A stretch of DNA of 16,714 bases from Neolentinus lepideus HHB14362 ss-1 (Eukaryota; Basidiomycota; Agaricomycetes; Gloeophyllales; Gloeophyllaceae), in assembly GCA_001632425.1 (NCBI GenBank), contig KV425633.1:103997-120710 (forward strand). The letters are read 5' to 3'. The translations under genes were made by a program, and so were the position numbers. The notes below the pieces were generated by a model. That model was not told the origin of the DNA. It searched no databases and worked only from the letters and a program-made list of their open reading frames with translations. Within the stretch, counting starts at the first letter, position 1; each line of letters opens with the position of its first letter. Shown here one piece after another: positions 1 through 14,253 of the stretch.

Positions 1-4
1 TTTA

Positions 5-95
5 CGGTAATTTACCGCGCAGGTAACTTACTGTAAGTTACCTAGGTAAACAATACCTCTGGGGACCTCGGAGTAAGTTACCAGTAAGTTACTGG
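5..95. repeat. Cluster of GTAA/TTAC short palindromes
   Basis: At least four perfect inverted repeats lie within 91 bases. They are CGGTAA-T-TTACCG at 5-17, a 10-bp arm GGTAACTTAC with its complement after one base at 22-42, the palindrome TTACCTAGGTAA at 38-49, and CCAGTAA-G-TTACTGG at 81-95. A further GTAAGTTACC is at 73-82. All use the same GTAA(G)TTAC core. I infer the end of a DNA transposon, a MITE or a satellite-like array cut by the window edge, but no transposase or target-site duplication is visible. Confidence 0.6.
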
Positions 96-675
96 CCTGG
101 GCTTTTTTTCCCGAACGCTATCCACCGCCTTATAACCAAGTACTGGTCCACAATATTAGTGATGAGATAGCTGTCAATGCAGGCTTGCATTATGATCATG
201 GAAGAGTAGAGAACTATGCTATTATATTGTGTATTCCGACTCCAATGTACCGAGATTACGCAAATATTACTGCATACCATCCAAGCTTCCGACTCGCCGA
301 ACGCAGGTGGAACAGACGGTTCTCTTGGTACCAGACCCGTTGGAGCTATGGATTAAGGGACAGGCTTCGGGTGTGGATGTGCCGGATGACTGCAACAATG
401 TGTGACGAAGTAGCGCATAATTCGGCGATTATGTTTGCGAAGCCGATCAGCAGGATCGATATACTCTGGAGGGAGGACCTTGATACCTTGATACCTTGTA
501 GCGACTGTGTGAGGTCAGGCAGCGTGGCGGAAGAGTTTCTTGAACATCCGGGGAAACGGAGACAATGTTTGGCCTTGTTCGGCGTTCCTGGTGTCTTCCC
601 AAGCGGATTCAAATATTCTGAATGACAATGTGATTAACATGATTATCTACTATAGGCAATTGGTTCAAGAGTGAA
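96..675. other. No supportable gene; one open stretch of unknown status
   Basis: A 146-codon open frame runs on the plus strand from 185 to 625, with a competing 88-codon frame on the minus strand (346-612). Neither shows a domain I recognise, a convincing splice pattern or repeated motif. The plus-strand product is rich in Arg, Trp and Cys without order. A small 8-nt tandem (CTTGATAC) sits near 480-498. I treat the stretch as probably non-coding or decayed. Confidence 0.3.
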
Positions 676-1463
676 TTAAAACGTACAATACCAACCGGGA
701 GGATCAATAGTATTGTCTTGTGGTCCTGACTCCAAGCCATTGATAGTAGTCTCCATCGGGACATCACCGTCGTCTTCGTCAACGTCCAAGTCAGCGCGGA
801 TAACATCTGCGGTACGGTCATCTGGGTTTGCTAGACTGGCAAAATCCTTAAGGGGCGGCATCCATACAAGCTTGATTATGAACAAAACATCCCCGAGTGC
901 GAAGGACTGGCTCGAAGCCAAGGGCCACTGTACGTGATTTCAGCATGGGCTAGACATGAAGAAAAGATCTGTTCAGCCCTCGATTTGTACTGTTTGCGAT
1001 GATAGCCTCACTTGCTGAATAGAAGTGCATGTTAGCCGTATCATTGAAAGTCCACTTATCCATCGCATACCATTGATACAGGCCTACCCGACGTAGTCTC
1101 TCGTAAAAGCTTGTCTACCCTCGCTGAACCCATTACAGCTGGGTCCACCTATTGGCTGCATGACTTTGCGAGTCGCCGTCCAGACATGACATCAGAAGCA
1201 CGAAGCTGTTCCTCTCCGGTGGTAGGGACTTCTTGATCTTCAAATTTGCCTGCCTCGTACATACTATCAATTATTGGAATTATTTGTCGCTGGTCTTGGT
1301 GGAAACGAGACTGCGAAGAGGTATGGTCCAACCGACGTGCCATGGCCTGATGCTGCTTTCGGTATGCAGTGCGCGAAGCGAAAGTTGGTTTTGGTTTCTG
1401 GAAGAACTTGCGCGAGGAAGATGGTACCGATAAGGAAGGTCGGTGTCGACGGCCGATGGCCAC
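676..1463 (-). pseudogene. Unrecognised gene remnant, probably decayed
   Basis: Three minus-strand segments read like protein but do not join cleanly. The first, 1149-1463, ends after a stretch containing DSMYEAGKFEDQEVPTTG. The second, 1114 down to 950, is preceded by an acceptor-like TAG and contains YERLRRVGLYQWYAMDKW. The third, 927 down to 676, follows an acceptor-like GTACAG with a CTGA branch site and contains FALGDVLFIIKLVWMPP and an acidic stretch (DVDEDDGDVPME). Donor GTs in the middle segment (AAGTGAGG, ACAGTACA) give the wrong phase for the third segment. That suggests frameshifts in a dead gene, or a splice I could not see. The family is not recognised. Confidence 0.3.
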
Positions 1464-1538
1464 TGCGTCTGTTTAGGCGGATGGTGATGATCCTCAAGTA
1501 TCTACGGTATACAATGAGGTATGTGTGATATGGCTAAG

Positions 1539-3128
1539 CTACAGTTCAGGCTCGTCCCGTGTGCACAAGTCTTTAGCAGAGTCCAAACTATGATTTGATC
1601 CTTTATAACGGATCCTCCTAGGCGCTAACACAGGCGACCGCGAGGCAGAGAAGCTCTTCAACACAACGGCAGAATCTGTAGTTTCCCAAGTTGTCGTCCC
1701 GGCACCCTTGGTATCCGATAGGGAAATAGTGGCCATTTTGAAAACCGGCTGCTGCACGGCGGACACAAATGAATGCACCCTCGACTGCAGAACGCTTCCG
1801 ACAATGCCATCGACAGACATACTATCAGCGTGGACAAACATTGACACCTTCAGCACCTCCAACTTCGGTACGAATGCCCACACAGCCAGATCCGCACCCT
1901 TGCGCATAGTCTGACTACCAAGAGCGTCGCACATCGTTCTGATGAACGAGTCCGATAGATAGCCATAGCGGTAGTCCCTACAGTCGCTAATGTTCATTAT
2001 TCTGAGATGAGGGACTTGCGCGAGCAACGCCTTAATGTTCTGGGCTATGCACATACATCCGAAGAACCCCGCCGCCCCGTCTATCTCCATATTCTCGAGC
2101 TTGCATCCAGACCTGGCAAGCAGGCCGGTGATGGTGCGCACGAGCGGCACGGACGTGGTCCGTACATGTGCGCGCAAGTCCACGAGGGCAGGCGCAGAGA
2201 GGTAATCGAGGAACGCACCCACACCCACGCCATTGCGCGCGACAATCGCTAGCTCTCGCAGACGAGACAGGAGGATCACGTCCGCTGCACTGGAGTCTAG
2301 GGATCGCTGGTCAAGGTGGGAGTTGAACTCAATCTCAAGCGAAGTAAGCTCCGAACAGTGGCGTAACACTTTGAGCCACTTGTACGTCCCGGCAGCTTGG
2401 GAGAGTGAACATTTTCGGAGCCGTGACCAGGGTAAAACGTTCTTGTAGAGTAGCCAAGGCGTGAACCATCCCAAAAATGATACTGTGCTGAGGTGAGGAG
2501 CGAGGACCATTGGCTGTTCCTGCTCGGACTCGGATCCTAGTGAGCATTGCGTGATATTCACACATAGGGATCGGAGGAAGGGATATGTCTCCCGCGTGAG
2601 GAACCAGATGGCTGCAGGAGGTACTTTGAGTGAGAGCTCTCTGGAACGGGAGATATACGGCATTAGTGGCTTGATAAAATCCTCTATTTCTGATTCAATT
2701 GGCACCGAGAAGCGCACGGAGAGTGGCAGGGCGCCCGCACGTGCCAAAAAACCACGGGTAAGGTCTAGCCATGACGTGTTCATCAGCTTGGAAGGTTTGA
2801 TGTCGAGTGAAGCCCAAAGGAGGGGGGTAGATAGCGCAGTTATGCGCCAGATGTGGCAGACTTGGCTTGGTAGAAGAGGGGCTACCTGCCACTTGGGCGA
2901 GAGGAATGTGTCTGGGAGCAGACAATGGATGAAGATTTGCGAAAGGAGCTCCGGTGGGAGTCGTCTGATGCTAGATGAGCTGGTGGCGTTTTCGGGCAAG
3001 AGGTGTGAGCTCGGGCTACTCTTGATGGCCGCTTCTGTCAATCGCTCTGGCACCAGAATGGGACGTCAACCAACTTGCGTAGGAGGTGGGGAGCTACTGT
3101 GCCTACCTTTGGCCGTATCGTCCAGCAT
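1539..3128 (-). CDS. F-box domain protein (agaricomycete type)
   Basis: Predicted 509-residue protein, join(1539..3046, 3107..3128). The F-box sits at about residues 35-85, seen as IRRLPPELLSQIFIHCLLPD followed by a Cys/Trp-containing helix (SQVCHIWRITALSTPLLWASL), the usual pattern in basidiomycete F-box proteins. The rest is leucine-rich and irregular, as in their substrate-recognition halves. By family knowledge it would bind Skp1 in an SCF ubiquitin ligase; the target is unknown. The large exon has no usable ATG near its start. An ATG at 3128 opening a 22-nt exon, then a 60-nt GTAGGC...CCAG intron (3047-3106), joins in phase and supplies MLDDTAKE. An in-frame TGA just upstream of the large exon supports the intron. 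The F-box call is strong; the exact N-terminus is moderately sure. Confidence 0.85.
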
Positions 3129-4136
3129 TATGAATGTGCTTTCTTTGTCTCCGAGACAGTACCGTTTATCTGAAATCGGCGGATGTAGCCAAAGGTGTCG
3201 GTGCGGCTCGTACTAGAGTTATGGACCATGCACCCCTGAGTGGTACAATCCAACAGTACTTCAACACTAGCTCCAGAGGAAGGTGTACGTCCGAAGAATG
3301 TGAGGTAAGACTTGCTAATGGAGCAGAGGGAGGAAAGAGGTTAAAGTTGGACGTTCCCAGAGGTCCAACATAAGAACAAAGCAGGTCCGTCTCGGCAGAT
3401 TCGGACACCACAGCGAATGATAGTTGGTCAGATGTAGATGCTATCAAGGTCGGCGCGTCCATACCTGCATGTCGGATTCTGGGGCCGGACAAGGGAGCAG
3501 TGCAACTACTAAAATGATAATATGAAACCTATAAATACCGACGGTGTTGCAGAGTGAGACAGCTAAACAATTAAGGGTGCTTCCGCGGTCGATCGAGTGC
3601 ATCAAATCGTGAGATCAAGCTAACGGTGCCTACAAAATTGCCCTAACCAATAGTCGTGATGCGGCACTGAAGAAAGGAGGCTACACCACTAGCACGTATC
3701 TCGTATCAAAGACAAGTCACAATTCAAGTAGAACACCGTGTTATCATGAGTCACATTGTTCCCGTCCAGTGTCAGCAGAAGTTCTGCCAGTCGCAGTAAG
3801 CTTCATGACAGACAGACGCCTTCAAATAAGCGCCTCCCTGGCCCACGAATCGGGACCAATTTCCTACTTGACAAATCTTCCGCCATGGAAACGGAGCTAG
3901 CTCTTGATTAGCGTTAGTGGCCAATATTGCTACTAGCAGAGGTTGCGACGGATGCCCATTGGTAAACGATTTGATATGAGTAGATAAAGCCAAGCTGCTG
4001 TCACGGCATGTGACTGACGTAGCCATCAACCCACGTGGTATCCCGATCAGATCTTCTTCCACTAGCGTGCGAAAGTGACCGGTGGTCCGCTTCTTGGCAT
4101 TAAACCAACACCTCCAACATATTAATTAGGTAGGCA
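3129..4136. other. Intergenic between F-box and b5-dehydrogenase genes
   Basis: No gene can be supported here. A minus-strand frame from an ATG at 3462 to 3166 could encode 98 residues, and another from 4062 to 3772 about 96, but neither has a recognisable domain. A TATA-like ctataaatac lies near 3529-3538 on the plus strand, about 600 bases before the next start codon, so its relevance is doubtful. The stretch must hold the divergent promoters of the two flanking genes, which start 1008 bases apart. Confidence 0.4.
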
Positions 4137-6737
4137 ATGTCGGCTTCCAAGGAATTGAAACAATTCACCCGCGAGGAGGTCGAAAAGGCAAGTTCACAGG
4201 TTCTATACCCACAAGCTACAAGCGCTGAGAGGCATTCACATCGCCAAGCATAACAAGCAGGGAGATTTGGTAAGCTGCATGTGAAAAGAGAAGGCGCGCT
4301 GGTGTGCTGACCTGCTAAAATTGCAGTGGATAATAATCGACTCCAAAGTCTACGATATCACTCGGTTCAAGGATCTACATCCCGGAGGTGCATCCGTCTT
4401 CGACGAAGAAGTTGGTAAGCCCTTAGCACCATCCAATTGACTGTTAACAGTCGGTTAACTGGGGCACAGCTGGTCAGGATGCGACAGAGGCCTTTTACGG
4501 TCTCCACCGTCATGAAGTACTGACAAGGCCGCAGTACGCGCGGCTTCAGATTGGATCAATCAAAGATGAAAAACCCGTGATCTATGATCGCGCCATTGGA
4601 GAGGTCAGCAAGGTCCCGTACGCCGAACCTACATGGCTCAGTGAAGGGTATCATAGCCCGTATTTCAAAGAAGTACGTCAGCCTATATTGGCCAGGAATG
4701 ATATGGACTCATATCGCTATTGCTAGAGCCATCGCCGCCTCCAGCGAGCTGTACTCCGGTTCGTCGACGAAGTCGTTGCCGCCGATGCGCAGGTATGTCA
4801 TTCTATGATATATACGATATATAGCTCTTATATTTACACATTCAGGCGAGAGAGGCCGATGGCAAGCGGCCTAGCCAGTCTGTGATCGACGAGATGGCGT
4901 ACGTCGAAACACATGTTCCATTTAAGTGGATGTGGCATACCCATGTTTCTGTTCCTCAGCGAACTCAACATGCACGCCATGCGCATGGGTCCCGGAAAGC
5001 ATTTGAAAGGTCTCAAGCTGATGGGGGGCATTGTCGAACCCGAGGAGGTAAAAGCACCACACATTGTCATCTTTTCAAGCTCTCAACTGATCATGTATCA
5101 TCTGGCAGTTTGACTACTTTCATGAGGTAAACCCCATATACTGCGCAAAAACAATTGCGTTGACATCTGACGGTGCACGGCCTCCCACCACACAGCTGAT
5201 CATCACTCAAGAAGTCGTCCGCTGCGGCGCGCGAGGCTACGGCGACGGTACGCCCCCGACACCCCACCCGCATAATACTTGTCCTTCCTTGACTTTCCCG
5301 TGTCAGGCCTCAATTCCGGCGCCGTCATAGGCCTTCCGCCTGTCCTGAACTTTGGCTCCCCGGAGCTCCAAGCGAAGGTCGTCCCGGACGTTTTCTCGGG
5401 AAAGAAGTTCATCTGCCTGGCGGTCAGCGAGGCGCACGCAGGGAGCGACGTGACGGGGCTGCAGACGACGGCGGTGAAGACCGAGGATGGGAAGCATTGG
5501 ATTGTCAATGGGACGAAAAAGTGAGTAGTTGTTGCAATGGAAGTGAGAGAAGAGCTGATGTGGTTTCGCAGATGGATCACGAATGGGACGTGAGTATCAG
5601 GTGTGTCCCTGACACTGGACGGCTACTTATGATCGAATGCATTGCACCTGGAATGATGTAGATTCTCGCACTAGCAAGTGTCCTGTCTCTTCACTTATCC
5701 AGTTCGCAATCTAATTTCCGTTTAGCTTCACTACGGGCTGCAAGACCGAGGTACCATTGTCTGCTACCTCTATTTATATCACTCTTATACATGAACAATA
5801 TAGGACGGTTTCACCGTGATTCTAATCGAGCGCGGCGAAGGAGTCGAAACCAAGCACGTCAAAACCAGCTACTCGTCGACCGCCGGGACCGCCTATATCA
5901 CTTTTGACAACGTGAAAGTCCCTGTTGAGAACACCTTGGGTGAGGAGGGTATGGGAATATTCGTAATGCTCAGGTAAGCTTGGGTGTAACGCAGAAATGT
6001 GTGGGCGTAACAATTCGCCCAGCAACTTCAACCACGAGCGATGGGTCATGTGTTGCTCCTCCGCCCGTTCACAGCGTCTGGTAGTCGAAGAGTGTCTCAA
6101 GTAAGTGAGACTCTGCGGCTCTTCGGTAGGTTTTCACATCGTCCTGATATACATGCAGGTGGACACAGCAGCGCAAAGCATTCGGGAAGCCGCTCAGCTC
6201 GCAGGCTGTCATCCGGAACAAGCTCGCCACGATGATCGCAAGGGTCGAGAGCGTGCAGTCATGGCTGGAGAACGTCACCTATCAAATGTGCAACATGACT
6301 TACAAGCAGCAAGCGTCAAAACTAGCCGGGTGAGCAGCACTACAAGCAGCCATCATGAATAAGTCAGGATTGACTATTTCTCGTCCCGGAACAGACAAAT
6401 AGCGTTTCTCAAGTCGTACAGCACCCACTGTGCGCAGGAGACAGCCCGCGACGCCGTCCAGATATTCGGTGGACGGGGAGTCACTCAATCCGGCATGGGC
6501 CACTTTATCGAACATGTGCGTGCGACCGAATAGCGATTGACACCTGATGTCCTGACTACTGATAACGCAGTATCACCGCACTGTGCCGTTCGACGCGTTG
6601 CTCGGCGGAGGTGAGCTTAATATTATCGTAAAAGACTGCGTGAATTTAATCGTACGTGCATGATAGCGGAGGATGTCCTCGCCGACCTGGGTGTTCGCCA
6701 AGCAATTAGGTCAATGCCTAAAAACGCCCGGCTCTGA
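4137..6737 (+). CDS. Cytochrome b5 / acyl-CoA dehydrogenase fusion, PTS1 end
   Basis: Eighteen exons give 515 residues: 4137-4187, 4249-4269, 4327-4414, 4470-4672, 4727-4792, 4846-4898, 4960-5047, 5109-5126, 5196-5247, 5307-5520, 5572-5589, 5726-5750, 5804-5973, 6023-6100, 6159-6329, 6395-6515, 6571-6610, 6667-6737. Residues 10-85 form a cytochrome b5 domain: FTREEVEK, then HPGG with haem ligand His42; the second ligand is His66 or His68. The dehydrogenase follows from about 110. Residues 252-264 (AVSEAHAGSDVTG) match the acyl-CoA dehydrogenase signature PS00072. The probable catalytic base is Glu361 in NFNHERW, the position used by isovaleryl-CoA dehydrogenase; the short-chain-type site reads LLGGAED and lacks Glu. 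It should oxidise an acyl-CoA at the alpha-beta bond using FAD. The end Ala-Arg-Leu fits a type 1 peroxisomal signal. Substrate is unknown. Confidence 0.93.
4188..4248 (+). other. GC-AG intron in the b5-dehydrogenase gene
   Basis: The reading frame joins only if this 61-nt intron begins GCAAGT after AAG and ends CCAAG before CATAACAAG. AAG|GCAAGT is the textbook consensus for the rare GC donor class. The join gives EEVEK-HNKQGDLW, the expected cytochrome b5 core, and a CTGAG branch-like site lies about 20 bases before the acceptor. No GT donor gives this frame. Confidence 0.75.
5590..5725 (+). other. Unusually long 136-nt intron in the dehydrogenase
   Basis: Other introns of this gene are 49-69 nt, whereas this one is 136 nt. 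It separates an 18-nt exon (ITNGT) from a 25-nt exon (FTTGCKTE). From memory, relatives carry a few extra residues (like FADY) at this junction, and TTCGCA occurs after an acceptor-like CCAG at 5699-5702. No donor follows, so I did not model an extra exon. Confidence 0.5.
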
Positions 6738-7004
6738 GTATCTTCACCATTTCATGTTCTTGCGCTAACTAGATTTCATTACTCATGTAATTGTTGCTAT
6801 CATCTAGCGTCTGTAGAACTTCCTATAGACCCATTGTGTATATTTCTAATGTGGATTCAGTGCTTTGTTCCACGTCTACCCTCCTTGATTATCATGTTAC
6901 TCTACGATGCAACATTGTGACTTGTGTGATGGTACAAACCGCGTGCAAGACGGGGAAAGCAGAAATACAAAACAAATGCTCTATGCCATCGATGTTGAAG
7001 ATGT
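6738..7004. other. Shared 3' region of two convergent genes
   Basis: 267 bases separate the stop codons of the dehydrogenase and the ABC transporter. The sequence is AT-richer than the genes and must contain both polyadenylation sites. I see no exact AATAAA on either strand in a convincing position, and no extra gene. Confidence 0.6.
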
Positions 7005-12704
<5,700 letters not shown>

Positions 12705-12860
12705 CCTCCTGTTCCCAGAATACAAGGTGAAACCCAGATGTCAGGGTGCAGGAGGCATGTTCGCGCGGCCACAGTGTATTTGGGCTGCAGCGGACGCAAG
12801 TCTCCTCGCTGAGTCAGATGTCATTAATGTTCCGATACCCCCCACCACATGGTGGTAGTT
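12705..12860 (-). promoter_or_regulatory. Upstream region of ABC gene with AP-1-type site
   Basis: A TGAGTCA palindromic heptamer (12810-12816), the binding sequence for Gcn4 and AP-1 (Yap1-like) bZIP factors, lies about 106 bases upstream of the proposed start codon. A perfect inverted repeat CCACCA-CA-TGGTGG is at 12842-12855. Yap1-type control of drug pumps is known in fungi; that this site works is inference. No clear TATA box is seen. Confidence 0.45.
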
Positions 12861-13129
12861 CCTGTGCCGGGCGTTGAGAGATTGCAGCCGACTCGAGAAT
12901 GGAAACTGTCTTTACTATTTCGTGGAGAGCTGAGAGGCGGGGCGTTAATGTGCCAGTAGATCGGACCTGTGCTACAGACCCGCTTACATCGACAGCACAA
13001 AACAAGCCTTGTGCATGCCATATCGGGAAATTAAGCTGTCAATGAGCGCCGAAGACGACAGGTGCACCGGGTCCTTGCTACTCAGACATTCCGAAATCAA
13101 GCGCAGGGACCACGATCACCCAGACACGA
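12861..13129. other. No gene seen
   Basis: A plus-strand 93-codon frame (13009-13290) starts here, but its second half overlaps the inverted pseudogene copy at 13130-13665 and it has no domain. I regard it as chance. The rest shows no repeat or coding signal. Confidence 0.4.
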
Positions 13130-13665
13130 TAACGAGTGCGATCTACAAGAACTATGAACGCCACCATGCCCTGAAGATAATATCCATAAGGACCGAGATC
13201 GCTCAGGGCAAGATAATGTTAGTACAAGGCCGGCGGCATCCACAGCTACCAACGGAACCGCCGCGATTCCGACGCATCAAGGGATCATGATTGGCTCATA
13301 ATCACCGCAACCGCTTCCCTGCATGAAAGAAACCAGAAACAGTGGTCAGACTGAGGGCATAATACAGTTCAAACCCCATCGGCTCACCTGGTAGAATAGC
13401 GTGAGATCCTACGTGCCCTTTCACTAGTCACTCCCTTCAATACTGATCTAAATTGTCGTGCGTGAGTAACATGCAGTCATGTCTGACTGACCGAGACAGC
13501 GATAGCAAAGTGGGTCCGGAGCAGCTGTCAGGGACCACGCAAAATATTTTCCGACTGCAAAAGACCACAACTGCAAAAAATACAAACCCAAACCCACCTC
13601 CCGCCCCACCCCTCCCATCCCCCTACCCGACGCACACATCAACCGAGACGTCGTAGCTGTAATCC
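13130..13665 (-). pseudogene. Inverted diverged copy A of the 14254-15353 pseudogene
   Basis: Read on the minus strand, this matches the plus-strand pseudogene collinearly. TACGACGTC near 13645 pairs with 14562. The G/T-rich stretch near 13562-13605 pairs with 14628-14660. GGATCTCAC..TTCTAC..GGTGAGC (13382-13409) pairs with 14781-14808. The acceptor TTTCATGCAG lies in both. GAGCCAATCATG (13286-13297) pairs with 14909-14920, and GGATATTATCT.CAGG.CATGG (13161-13185) with 15023-15044. Spacing is conserved within a few bases. Frames are broken throughout. It includes the ancestral intron, so it arose by DNA duplication and not through a processed transcript. Confidence 0.75.
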
Positions 13666-13670
13666 ATCCC

Positions 13671-13905
13671 CGAGGGCATAATACAGCCCAAACCCCATCC
13701 GCCTGGCGTGAGATCCTGTGTGTCCTCTTTCACTCCCTTCAACACTGATTATTGAATGATTTCAAATGCCGTGCCTATCAGGAGGTGAGTAACATCATTC
13801 ATGAGAGAGCCAGCGCTGCCAGGGACTGCGGGAGACTACATCGAGTAATAGCAATCGCCCTCCTGCGAAAGACCACAACTCAAAAACCAAAAACCACCTC
13901 CGTAA
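13671..13905 (-). pseudogene. Copy B, tandem to copy A
   Basis: It shares GAGGGCATAATACAG, CGTGAGATCCT, CACTCCCTTCAA, GAGTAACAT and GACCACAACT with copy A at an offset of about 305-317 bases. It also shares a G/T-rich stretch and GCGATTGCTATTAC (13846-13861 region) with the plus-strand pseudogene at 14676-14690. Relative to the others it has lost about 12 bases around the donor GGTGAGC. A and B are closer to each other than to the plus-strand copy. Confidence 0.7.
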
Positions 13906-14253
13906 GTCCACAGTCATGAAGGCTTAGGAGAAGCACATCTTCAGCATACGTCGAGGTGCGTTCGCACACTCTTACCGGCGACGTATTCGCACTGAGCCAC
14001 CATACCAAGATACTGTCGACTCGCATCATCACACGGTTAAGAGCGCTCATCGTCCTGCCCACGCGGGATCTCCTTACTCAGGTACGAAGGTCGTGGTCCG
14101 AAGGTGAATAGTGCCCAAATAAGCCTTGTACACCTTCACTCGCGATGCGACGGGACATCATTCGTTCGCTCGTGAGCAGGCCTAGTTGATTGCGGAAACG
14201 TCGCCCGAGTACATGGTTCTCTTCTGACTCGTGACTACAGATAGATAGATGTA
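13906..14253. other. Spacer between inverted pseudogene copies; no gene seen
   Basis: Short minus-strand frames (13880-14062 and 14078-14314) are present, with no recognisable domain. I could not align this stretch to the upstream part of the plus-strand pseudogene by eye. It may be the loop of the inverted arrangement or more strongly decayed copy B sequence. Confidence 0.35.

Noticed and set aside
479..498. CTTGATAC tandem as a meaningful repeat
   Set aside because: There are only about two and a half units of 8 bases, with no further copies seen; this is simple slippage.
2551..3216. 221-codon plus-strand frame over the F-box gene
   Set aside because: It is antisense to the F-box-coding exon, has no recognisable domain, and the minus-strand F-box motif is unambiguous.
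3529..3538. TATA-like box as promoter of the dehydrogenase
   Set aside because: It lies about 600 bases from the start codon with no transcript in between, too far for a typical fungal core promoter.
4137..6737. Metabolic gene cluster linking the dehydrogenase and transporter
   Set aside because: Only one enzyme gene is present, no regulator or backbone synthase is seen, and the neighbours are an F-box gene and pseudogenes. Proximity alone does not support a cluster.
13009..13290. 93-codon plus-strand frame as a possible small gene
   Set aside because: Half of it lies over copy A of the pseudogene on the opposite strand; there is no domain and no splice or promoter support.
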